53,426 nt of DNA from positions 1-53,426 of the forward strand of contig JANQLM010000007.1 of NCBI GenBank assembly GCA_028280635.1, in the 5' to 3' direction. This document shows, piece by piece, positions 17,508-23,696 of the stretch. The stretch comes from Halieaceae bacterium. Its GTDB lineage: Bacteria > Pseudomonadota > Gammaproteobacteria > Pseudomonadales > Halieaceae. How positions within the stretch are numbered: the first letter of the stretch is position 1; every line of letters begins with the position of its first letter. Made by a program: the position numbers and the translations under genes. The notes beneath the pieces were generated by a model that did no database searches, was not told where the DNA came from, and saw nothing but the letters and a program-made list of their open reading frames with translations.

Positions 17508-17669
17508 ATAGCGAATAAAGTCGTCCTGGTTATACTCACAATACTTCTGCCGCCCGTCGCGGTGTTCCTCAAGAGCGGTGTCGGCAAGGATCTCGCCATC
17601 AACGTCCTGCTGTGCCTGTTAATGTATGTCCCGGGCATCCTTCATGCCCTCTGGCTGATCCTGAAGTAA
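17508..17669 (+). CDS. Pmp3/YqaE-family small membrane protein, apparent ATA start
   Basis: A 53-residue proteolipid with two transmembrane helices. Helix 1 (VVLVILTILLPPVAVFL) holds the invariant LLPP motif; after a short KSGVGKD turn, helix 2 contains LLCLLMYVPGILHALWLILK, the family's PGxxHAxW signature. The family is linked to membrane potential and salt or cold stress. Homologues begin about ten residues before LLPP, which falls on ATA 17508, preceded by AAAGGA at five-base spacing. No ATG, GTG or TTG exists in frame upstream before the previous gene ends. Either ATA is used as a rare start or the start codon is mutated. Confidence 0.75.
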   Translation: MANKVVLVILTILLPPVAVFLKSGVGKDLAINVLLCLLMYVPGILHALWLILK

Positions 17670-17677
17670 GCCACCAC

Positions 17678-17693
17678 CCGGGCAGGAGCCCGG
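17678..17693 (+). terminator. Possible terminator hairpin after pmp3-like gene
   Basis: CCGGGC-AGGA-GCCCGG forms a six-pair GC hairpin nine bases after the stop codon. A weak T-rich stretch (ATTTT) follows about ten bases later, so termination efficiency is uncertain. Confidence 0.4.
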
Positions 17694-17824
17694 TCCCGAA
17701 TCAATTTTCAGCAGGTTTTCCAGCGCCAACGGTGGTCAGTGCGAAGTGTGCAGGGTTACCAGGCTGGCGTTATGGCCGAAGCTCGGCGGACGTCATTGGC
17801 GCCGGGCAGGCGTCAACGAACTCG

Positions 17825-18433
17825 TCAGCCCATTGGGCCGTCGATCTCATCAGCGCGCCGATAGGCGTCCCGGTCAGTTACATGGCGCGCGTAGGTCTCG
17901 AAGGCGTCGCGCTTTTCGATCACGCCGGTTTGCAGGCCCCAACTGATCTGGGAACCGACATAAACGTCTGCCGCACTGAACGCTTCACCCGCGATATAGG
18001 GGCTGCTGGACACGGCCGACTCAAGCGTATTGAGAGTGTTGGCCAACGTGCCATAACCCGCTGTCACTTCGCGCTCTTCGGGAACGACAAAGCCCAGGGC
18101 TTTGTTCACAACTGCCGACTCCAATGGCCCCGCTGCGAAGAAGAGCCAGCGGTAATAGTCAGCGCGATCCGCTGGGGGCGGCGCGAGCCCGGCCTGGGGA
18201 AACGCATCCGCCAAATAGGCGCAAATCGCCGCGCATTCGGTCACCACCTTGTCACCATGTCGAATCGCGGGCACCTTCCCCATGGGATTGATGGCGAGAT
18301 ACGCCGGCGCCTTCATTGTGGTGCCGTATTCCAGAATCTCCGCCCGGTAAGGTACGCCGACTTCTTCAAGCATCCAACGCGCCATGCGCCCGCGGGACAT
18401 CGGATTCGTGTAGAACACCAGTTCTTTTTTCAT
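17825..18433 (-). CDS. Glutathione S-transferase family protein
   Basis: A 202-residue cytosolic GST. The start at ATG 18433 (MKKELVFYTNPMSRGRMARW) places the thioredoxin-like domain at the N-terminus with Tyr/Ser near the glutathione thiol; INPMGKVPAIRHG contains the cis-proline and TECAAICAYLADAF the Glu-Ser/Cys glutathione contact. The C-terminal all-helical domain contains FSAADVYVGSQISWG, the N-capping motif. GAGGTAA precedes the start. It borders the low-GC island to its right. Substrate unknown. Confidence 0.88.
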   Translation of the reverse strand: MKKELVFYTNPMSRGRMARWMLEEVGVPYRAEILEYGTTMKAPAYLAINPMGKVPAIRHGDKVVTECAAICAYLADAFPQAGLAPPPADRADYYRWLFFAAGPLESAVVNKALGFVVPEEREVTAGYGTLANTLNTLESAVSSSPYIAGEAFSAADVYVGSQISWGLQTGVIEKRDAFETYARHVTDRDAYRRADEIDGPMG

Positions 18434-18647
18434 GGCGTTACCTCTTGAAGCGTTGTCGTTAATGGACGAACGTGGCGCACCGAGCGCTCGCTGTGGAGTA
18501 TAGCTGGCCATGCCAGGTTGTGAGATTGATGAGTAGAAACTTGTGGATATCTATGTCCGCTGTGACCTATTAAAGGACATAAGGTTTACCACCACCTGCA
18601 GCAAAAAGAAACGTGAGGGACGAGGAGCACATTCTTTGTCAGAGCTT

Positions 18648-19511
18648 TCACTTCAATGCGATTGGATTACTCTTTGGGTCGTATATTTTCACTTCGCCCC
18701 AAACGTCATCAAGATATGTTTCGTCGGCGACAGATATCCCGGTCAAACGAAAATGCGTCCCAATCTGGCCGAGCAGTTGTTTTTCTTTTGACAAAAGATC
18801 AATCTTTGCTTTAGCTTCATAAGGAAGAAGTGTTTTGAAGACTATAATTATCGTGGGAGTTTCAACCAACTCAAAAGCGTTAAAGGTAACCACGCCGTCA
18901 TCGTCTTTGTACATAACATGTGTTGCGTAGCTAAATCCGTTGCTATCAAAGCTATCTCTGATGTCTTGCAAGGTGGTTTCACCAAAGCGAAAATTGGAGA
19001 TTCCCACCTCCTTTCCCAACTCATTACCATTCCAGTCTATTTGTATGTACCGTATGCGGTCTTGCTCGCTATCATATTCCACGGTGAAATCATTCGAATT
19101 CGGCAAGCGCCACTTTATGGTTTTTAGTACTCCATCACCTCTACGCAAAAGGCGCTCAAATTCCAAGTCATATGCAGGTTGAATAGGCCCGCCTACACGA
19201 ATACCATAAAAAGCTTTCTCCATGACGTGCCAATCTCGCGCCGTTCCTTGCAGTAGCTCGTATATTTTTTCAACACGTTTATCAACATTGGCTACTTGTT
19301 CAGTAGTGAATCTGGCGTCATCTCTATCAAGCTCAAAACCTAATATTGATATGGCTAAACCCGCAACACTGAGTAAAGCCAAAAGCCCCGTAACAACTGG
19401 ATGCTTCCCGAAGAATTCAATACCAACTCTGGTATTGTGTAAAAAGCCCACAAACGAATGCTTTAGAAGTGAATAGCACCTGTCTTGCTTTTCAACTTCT
19501 TCGTCATCCAT
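18648..19511 (-). CDS. Unknown membrane protein, single transmembrane helix
   Basis: A 287-residue protein not recognised as a known family. One transmembrane segment lies near residues 39-58 (PVVTGLLALLSVAGLAISIL), followed by a short helical region (VANVDKRVEKIYELLQ) and a mixed alpha/beta domain of about 190 residues with many acidic and aromatic residues. Topology predicts a short cytoplasmic tail or a large extracytoplasmic domain. Base composition is clearly more AT-rich than the GST gene next door, and codon use matches the island. It lies 39 bases downstream of the small exported protein gene, so the two may be co-transcribed. Confidence 0.7.
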   Translation of the reverse strand: MDDEEVEKQDRCYSLLKHSFVGFLHNTRVGIEFFGKHPVVTGLLALLSVAGLAISILGFELDRDDARFTTEQVANVDKRVEKIYELLQGTARDWHVMEKAFYGIRVGGPIQPAYDLEFERLLRRGDGVLKTIKWRLPNSNDFTVEYDSEQDRIRYIQIDWNGNELGKEVGISNFRFGETTLQDIRDSFDSNGFSYATHVMYKDDDGVVTFNAFELVETPTIIIVFKTLLPYEAKAKIDLLSKEKQLLGQIGTHFRLTGISVADETYLDDVWGEVKIYDPKSNPIALK

Positions 19512-19550
19512 GCAGGCGACCCGCTTTCAGATTCAAGATGCTTTGGAACG

Positions 19551-19883
19551 TCATCTGCTTATTGTCTTCACTGCGGCTTCATACCCTGGTCTCGTGTCTT
19601 CACAAAGCCTTTTTTTACCCATTCTTTGATAATCATCTTTTAGGTCTCTCCCAACTTCCGCGCCAAATTTTTGAACCTCAGCTTCAGACAAGACGTCACC
19701 ACAGGCAGATTTTGCCATTGCACCAAGTCTGTAAGAGAGAGCGCCACCAAATTGACACGTTTCTTCAAGCATACGGTTTAATACCCAAGCCTGAAATATT
19801 TCCTTGCATTCCTCTTTGGAGAAACCTTCAGCATGTCCATGTGTGCTGAAAGCCATCGTGATCATCAATATTAGGTAACGCAT
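19551..19883 (-). CDS. Small exported protein of unknown function
   Basis: A 110-residue protein with a cleavable signal peptide (MRYLILMITMAFSTHGHA). The ATG at 19883 is chosen because it makes the signal N-terminal and is preceded by GGGGG; the longer frame adds 17 unlikely residues. The mature protein carries four cysteines (KEECKE, EETCQF, KSACGD, RLCEDT), enough for two disulfides in the periplasm. It is the upstream member of a possible two-gene unit with the 287-residue membrane protein. No known family is recognised. Confidence 0.68.
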   Translation of the reverse strand: MRYLILMITMAFSTHGHAEGFSKEECKEIFQAWVLNRMLEETCQFGGALSYRLGAMAKSACGDVLSEAEVQKFGAEVGRDLKDDYQRMGKKRLCEDTRPGYEAAVKTISR

Positions 19884-19903
19884 TTTTACCCCCTGATCAT
19901 ATA

Positions 19904-19956
19904 GCGCGCCTGTAGTTGGCGGCCTGCGGTGCAATCCGCGGTTACGCCGGACGCGC
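19904..19956. repeat. Imperfect GC-rich palindrome upstream of small exported protein gene
   Basis: A stepped inverted repeat: GCGCG...CGCGC outer, GGCG...CGCC middle, GCGG...CCGC inner, with loop TGCAAT. It stands out in an AT-rich island. It could be an intergenic mobile palindrome, a folded attC remnant or a terminator for an upstream gene; no T-tract follows. Confidence 0.4.
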
Positions 19957-20042
19957 GATGATGACTACCTTGTTAAGTATCGGTTGATTTCTCAATCTGC
20001 GTAACTACATTCGCGAATATTGGGTCCAGAGTGGCGAGTTCC

Positions 20043-20117
20043 GGGGTCAGTTTACTTAACTCAAACCTCTACGATAGCACCCAATAATATGTTCGGAAGT
20101 TAAGTAAACTGTCCCCC
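20043..20117. repeat. REP/RAYT-like inverted-repeat element
   Basis: Arms GGGGTCAGTTTACTTAAC (20043-20060) and the complement GTTAAGTAAACTGTCCCC (20099-20116) match at 17 of 18 positions across a 38-base centre. GGGG(T/A)CAG ends are typical of REP-like palindromes spread by RAYT (Y1) transposases. The element overlaps the 3' end of the PIN gene and supplies its stop. An orphan half-motif, ATATTGGGTCCAGAG, lies just beside it at 20017-20031. Confidence 0.65.
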
Positions 20118-20811
20118 GAATTCGCTGTAAGAGCTCAGTTGGAAAAATGGGCTTGCAGGGTAATTCGATCTTCGATTTCGTCTGACGAATCACGTTTACA
20201 AATTTTTTGTCCATCGTGAGGAAGAAGTCCATCTTTCCCACTTCTGCACACCAGAGGTGAAATGCATCTCGGCATTGTGAATCGCTGAGGCCTGTACATA
20301 GTTCCCTAAACCTACATAGATTCCTAAGACTCTCAACAGCGCTCTCTGGCAGAGAGGGAGGGAATTGAAGAATATGTTCAACTTGTTCCGGTGTAATTTT
20401 CAGCAAGAAGTCCTGGTACCATGCCTCGTGCGCCTTCCCTCCAATCGTTTCATCTAAGTCAGCCGATGATTCAAACCAAGATCTGCCAACTGCTGATGGG
20501 ATTCTAAAAAACTCGATGTCATGAAAGATGCTGGTGAAGTGCTTGCTTAGAGCTACTGATGAGTAGAAAGACTCATACTCAAGTTCGTTTGTTGTAAATA
20601 ACTTGAGCTTCTTCTCTTTGGCCATTCGAGCAATAGTAGGCAAAGAAAGTATCTGTGATCTGCGCCACTCGTTACTGCCCAACTCCCTTCCTTGGTAGCC
20701 GACCACGCGTGACTCAACCACCATGCCGCCCCAATTTAGTGGCTTGACTATTTCAACCGTGTCTACGGTCTGCGAGTGGGCTCGAACACTCCTATCTACT
20801 AACAGCCTCAT
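20056..20811 (-). CDS. PIN-like nuclease domain protein
   Basis: A 251-residue protein with the acidic pattern of PIN-fold RNases: Asp6 in MRLLVDRSV, Glu in FTTNELEYE, Asp in GLSDSQCRDAFHLWCAE, and Asp in MDFFLTMDKKFVNVI (the TxDKxF ending is characteristic). A poorly conserved helical region lies between. The ATG overlaps the TAA of the nuclease gene upstream (TAATG), implying translational coupling. The final 20 residues, from RGTVYLT on, are encoded by an inserted REP-like element, so the natural C-terminus has been replaced. Likely an RNA- or DNA-cleaving effector; the assignment rests on motifs only. Confidence 0.6.
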   Translation of the reverse strand: MRLLVDRSVRAHSQTVDTVEIVKPLNWGGMVVESRVVGYQGRELGSNEWRRSQILSLPTIARMAKEKKLKLFTTNELEYESFYSSVALSKHFTSIFHDIEFFRIPSAVGRSWFESSADLDETIGGKAHEAWYQDFLLKITPEQVEHILQFPPSLPESAVESLRNLCRFRELCTGLSDSQCRDAFHLWCAEVGKMDFFLTMDKKFVNVIRQTKSKIELPCKPIFPTELLQRIRGTVYLTSEHIIGCYRRGLS

Positions 20812-22304
20812 TAGTCTGCGAGCGCCTTTTCCATCCTTTCTGTGAGCGCCTCTAATGCGCTAGTCAGCCGTGCCGGTGTCGCGGTTAAACCGTGCGCTCT
20901 CAGGTGTTGTTCAAATATAAGCTTGCTAGTAGCCGGCTTGGCATCATCACCCTTTGCCAGTTCGAGCATGCCGCTAAAAGTTTTTCGACCTTGACGCACA
21001 GCCTCAGCGAGAAAATCAAGATCATCTATCGATAGGAAGTATATGTTCTCATGAGGGATGCTATGTGCTGTTTGCACATCCGCTGACAGTGTTTCGAAGA
21101 ATCGGGAGCCATTGCTGAGGAAGTGTTCCTTGTAGGTCACGACTATGACGTAAGGTATAAGGTCTGCTTTCTCACCGATGAGAGGCGCTAGCTTACTTAA
21201 GTTATTGTAAACAGACTCGGCCTGTCCTATGGCTTTTAGAACATTAGCCTTAGTGGCGCTCTTGATGTCACCTGGTCTATGAGTCGCTATTGCTTTCGTA
21301 GCGAGTTCAACACCCTTTGCATCGATTAGTACGAGCGAGCCCTCCTCATGAATCGCGAAATCTACGCACTTTTCGCCACGTAAAAATTGTTGTAGCTCGG
21401 ATTCTGAAAACACCTTTGCCTTGCTTTCTTCCAGAGCATGCCGCACGTATCGTTCGAAAATGTCTCCAAAGGTGTCCATGAAGCGCTGAGGGTCCTGCCG
21501 TTTAAGAGAATCATAGACAAACGACTCTAGACATCTGAACAAAATGGTTGGATACCAACAAAGGTACTTGCCGTTCACGCCCAGTAGCGGGAATTCCTGG
21601 AGGGGGCTTACCTCAAATGCTTCCTTAGGTTGTCGCGTATCCGGACACAATTGGGCTAGATGTCGCCGAAGAGTGTCTGCGTCAATAGAAATAGCGTTCA
21701 AGAACTTCTTGATTGCGTCTGAAGAAAACTCTGGCTCCAACGTGCTAAAGAATGAACTCACAAACTGTGGAGTAGGGTTGCTTATGTACTTAGCTGATAT
21801 AGCAATGCTCAATTCCAGGAATTCGAGCACTGTGATCCCAAATAGCTTCTCAAACTGTTTTGTAAGTCTGTGGTTCGATTCGAGGTCAGCGAATATGAGC
21901 TTGGTTCTGGAAACTCGTTGGAGAGAGAAACCCTCCTGATAGCTTAGTTGCTGAAAGCTAATCGCCATGAAGAAGAGGCTATTGGCTGCAAACTCATCAG
22001 GCATTCGAGCTTTCATGGCGCACTCTCGCGCCAGATTCATGCAGCGCAGGGCATCATCTTGAGAAGGAGAAGCGCCATTTAGATTGAATGACTTGTCAGC
22101 AAGTATCCATTTAATCAGAAGCACTTGTACCCAGGGCAGCTTGCGCAAGTGGTTAGGATGACCTAACTGAAAGTCCTCGTATAAGTAGTAGAGGATCTGC
22201 AGTATTAATTCAACAGAGTTATGTCGCTTGAAGACGCTTCGCGTTTTATAAAACGACTTTCTGTATCTCTCAACGACACGCCTCTCTCGCAATGTGGTTT
22301 TCAT
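20811..22304 (-). CDS. PD-(D/E)XK nuclease-like protein of unknown family
   Basis: A 497-residue protein. The N-terminal 270 residues are helical with no recognised fold. Near residues 285-345 sits a plausible PD-(D/E)XK core: GDIFERYVRHALEE (helix with conserved Glu), then CVDFAIHEEGSLVLIDAKG, where Asp and the DAK triad lie on adjacent strands as in restriction-type endonucleases. The rest includes VIVVTYKEHFL, a late core strand. It is the first gene of a two-gene operon with the PIN-like protein. Composition is AT-rich relative to the flanks, consistent with acquisition. A defence or other mobile-island nuclease is likely; the family is not one I can name. Confidence 0.62.
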   Translation of the reverse strand: MKTTLRERRVVERYRKSFYKTRSVFKRHNSVELILQILYYLYEDFQLGHPNHLRKLPWVQVLLIKWILADKSFNLNGASPSQDDALRCMNLARECAMKARMPDEFAANSLFFMAISFQQLSYQEGFSLQRVSRTKLIFADLESNHRLTKQFEKLFGITVLEFLELSIAISAKYISNPTPQFVSSFFSTLEPEFSSDAIKKFLNAISIDADTLRRHLAQLCPDTRQPKEAFEVSPLQEFPLLGVNGKYLCWYPTILFRCLESFVYDSLKRQDPQRFMDTFGDIFERYVRHALEESKAKVFSESELQQFLRGEKCVDFAIHEEGSLVLIDAKGVELATKAIATHRPGDIKSATKANVLKAIGQAESVYNNLSKLAPLIGEKADLIPYVIVVTYKEHFLSNGSRFFETLSADVQTAHSIPHENIYFLSIDDLDFLAEAVRQGRKTFSGMLELAKGDDAKPATSKLIFEQHLRAHGLTATPARLTSALEALTERMEKALAD

Positions 22305-22388
22305 CTTTAATCAAAAAGTCGAACCAATATACTCACCGTGTTCGCGAAGTGCCTGAAATGCTTCGAATCGGTAACAACGGGATCAAAT

Positions 22389-22470
22389 ATTGGGGCCAGA
22401 GTAACATTACGCCATAAACAAAAAGGGCGACCCATGCCTCGCCGTCGAAAACCTGGCTCTGACCCCAATT
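22389..22470. repeat. REP/RAYT-like inverted-repeat element
   Basis: Ends ATTGGGGCCAGAG (22389) and CTCTGACCCCAATT (22457-22470) form an inverted repeat matching at 12 of 13 positions. Internal sequence contains GGGCGACCC and GCCATAAAC. The GGGG(Y)CAG ends place it with short palindromic elements mobilised by RAYT transposases. It lies between the HEPN-like gene's end and the nuclease gene, where the rest of that cassette's attC would be expected. Confidence 0.6.
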
Positions 22471-22498
22471 ACCTATGGCCTTGGTAGGTGTCATATGT

Positions 22499-22984
22499 CT
22501 AATGCACCTCCCAGCCGATCTCGGCTGCACGACTACCAAGCTCGATAAGCTGATCAGCCAACTCGGGGAATTTTTTCAGATCGAGGTGAAATTCTCGCAC
22601 GTGATGAAATCCGTGGTGGATATCCAGTTTTGCAAATGCGAAGGCGCCCTCATGAGGGGAAACGTCAGCGATTGCTCCATGGATGATATCGTTCCGCAGT
22701 CCGCTCATTCTTTCAAAATCTTCAGCCAATAAAAGTATGCGATCCTTGGCTCCAGCAAGAACATCGAATTTATCAATGGACTCGCGCAGGTAATTGAGCG
22801 TCGGTTCTAGCATCTTCGGGATTCTCTTAGGTCGATCGGATTTCTCAGTACCTTGAAAAATCGATGCAACTATTAGATCTAGAGATTGTTCTGCTTGGCC
22901 AAATTGAATTACGACAAAGCCAACGGCTTTGAACAAGGCCTGCAGGTCTTCGTCGGCGTCCAGAAGTTTATTCACATGCTCCAT
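22499..22984 (-). CDS. HEPN-like protein in a gene cassette
   Basis: A 161-residue all-helical protein. The ATG at 22984 is chosen because it follows the attC recombination core (GTTAGGTGTC-ATG) directly, the normal cassette arrangement. The helix FERMSGLRNDIIHGAIAD contains RNDIIH, an R-x4-H motif typical of HEPN ribonucleases and MAE_28990/AbiV-like families; LFKAVGFVVIQFGQAEQSLD is the paired N-terminal helix. Such proteins act as toxins or phage-defence RNases or simply as sensors. There is no antitoxin gene beside it. Assignment from the motif only. Confidence 0.55.
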   Translation of the reverse strand: MEHVNKLLDADEDLQALFKAVGFVVIQFGQAEQSLDLIVASIFQGTEKSDRPKRIPKMLEPTLNYLRESIDKFDVLAGAKDRILLLAEDFERMSGLRNDIIHGAIADVSPHEGAFAFAKLDIHHGFHHVREFHLDLKKFPELADQLIELGSRAAEIGWEVH

Positions 22985-22987
22985 GAC

Positions 22988-23074
22988 ACCTAACGCCTCG
23001 CACAGGGGCGGCACTTCAGCGGCAAAGCCGCGGAAGGGACGTCCCAGCGCAGCGACTGCTGAGACATGTTATGT
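22988..23074 (-). other. attC-like recombination site
   Basis: On the minus strand the site runs from R'' ACATAAC (23074-23068) to R' GTTAGGT (22994-22988); R' fits GTTRRRY exactly and R'' fits RYYYAAC with one mismatch. Between them is an imperfect palindrome centred on GCGGC-TTT-GCCGC with flanking CTTC/GAAG pairs, 87 bases overall, within attC size range. It sits between two same-strand genes, at the 3' end of one and abutting the start of the next. Confidence 0.6.
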
Positions 23075-23089
23075 GGCCAATGCATCAAA

Positions 23090-23362
23090 CTACTCACCAC
23101 CGCACTTGTGGAGGGCGACGATAGCTTTCGAATGTAAACTGCCAAGCACCTCCACGGCTTCTTCGGGAAAAGCCTCTATATATAGCGGCAGCCAGTCCAA
23201 TAGTTCTTGGGGTTCAAATTCAGCTTTCACAAAGAAATTACCAGACAGCCCCAATTCATCAACGCTTCCTCGAAGAGTCTTCGCATCAGCCCATTTAAGT
23301 CTTTTCACTGGATGTTGGTGTGTATACACATGGCGTGCCCTTCCACTAAATGAAAGCTTCAT
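23090..23362 (-). CDS. Small cassette protein of unknown function
   Basis: A 90-residue protein (MKLSFSGRARHVYTHQHPVK...). The ATG at 23362 is preferred since GGAG lies nine bases upstream; GTG at 23368 would leave only three. The sequence is acidic in its C-terminal half (FEPQELLDWLPLYIEAFPEE) with no signal peptide or membrane helix. It is not recognised as a known family, as is usual for integron cassette products. The gene lies wholly inside the first cassette. Confidence 0.62.
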   Translation of the reverse strand: MKLSFSGRARHVYTHQHPVKRLKWADAKTLRGSVDELGLSGNFFVKAEFEPQELLDWLPLYIEAFPEEAVEVLGSLHSKAIVALHKCGGE

Positions 23363-23402
23363 CTTCACAAACTCCGTATAAATCTCTAGTAGGCCTCATA
23401 AC

Positions 23403-23696
23403 AGTTCATTAGTGTGCCCGCGCAAGTATCTTACTGGGGCGCTGTACGTAGTCATGCATTCTCAGAATCTCTCATAGAATCAATCCGTTGCGAAATCGCT
23501 GGCGCGCATAACACTACACAACGCGCCAAATTCTTGTCTGCGACTCCCTCCGGCAGATGTCAGCTTTGAGTCGGTGGTTGCTATTCAGCTCAGCAGACCC
23601 TGAAGAGCGGCCTTCGGAGAATCGCTGCCATCGCGGGAAATGAGAGCAATGAAGGACAGACTCAGCTTTCTAATGTCGGCATACAGGCGAATGCCG
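23403..23696. other. Gene-free island edge with a second possible recombination core
   Basis: About 290 bases without a supportable gene. GGCGCG (23501-23506) and CGCGCC (23522-23527) form a hairpin whose minus strand contains GTTATGC, matching the R' core of Vibrio-type attC sites except at one purine. It may be the leftover start of a further cassette or the attC of a lost neighbour, but no matching R'' was found. No terminator for the acyltransferase gene was identified. Confidence 0.35.

Larger units (their letters stand above)
22483..23402 (-). mobile_element. Two integron-type gene cassettes without an integrase (CALIN-like)
   Basis: Read on the minus strand, the first cassette begins GTTATGAGGCC (23402-23392), carries a 90-residue gene and ends with GGCCACATAAC (23078-23068); these are complementary at 10 of 11 positions, as the two ends of a circular cassette must be. 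A second begins GTTAGGTGTC (22994-22985) immediately before the HEPN-like gene ATG and ends after its stop with GACACCTACC (22492-22483), complementary at 9 of 10. The intervening 22988-23074 folds as an attC. No intI or attI is in the window, so this is an orphan cassette cluster. The complementarity is seen directly; integron ancestry is inference. Confidence 0.62.

Noticed and set aside
18434-18647. attC or att site at the left edge of the island
   Set aside because: No GTTRRRY/RYYYAAC pair or direct repeat matching the right edge could be found between the GST gene and the membrane protein gene.
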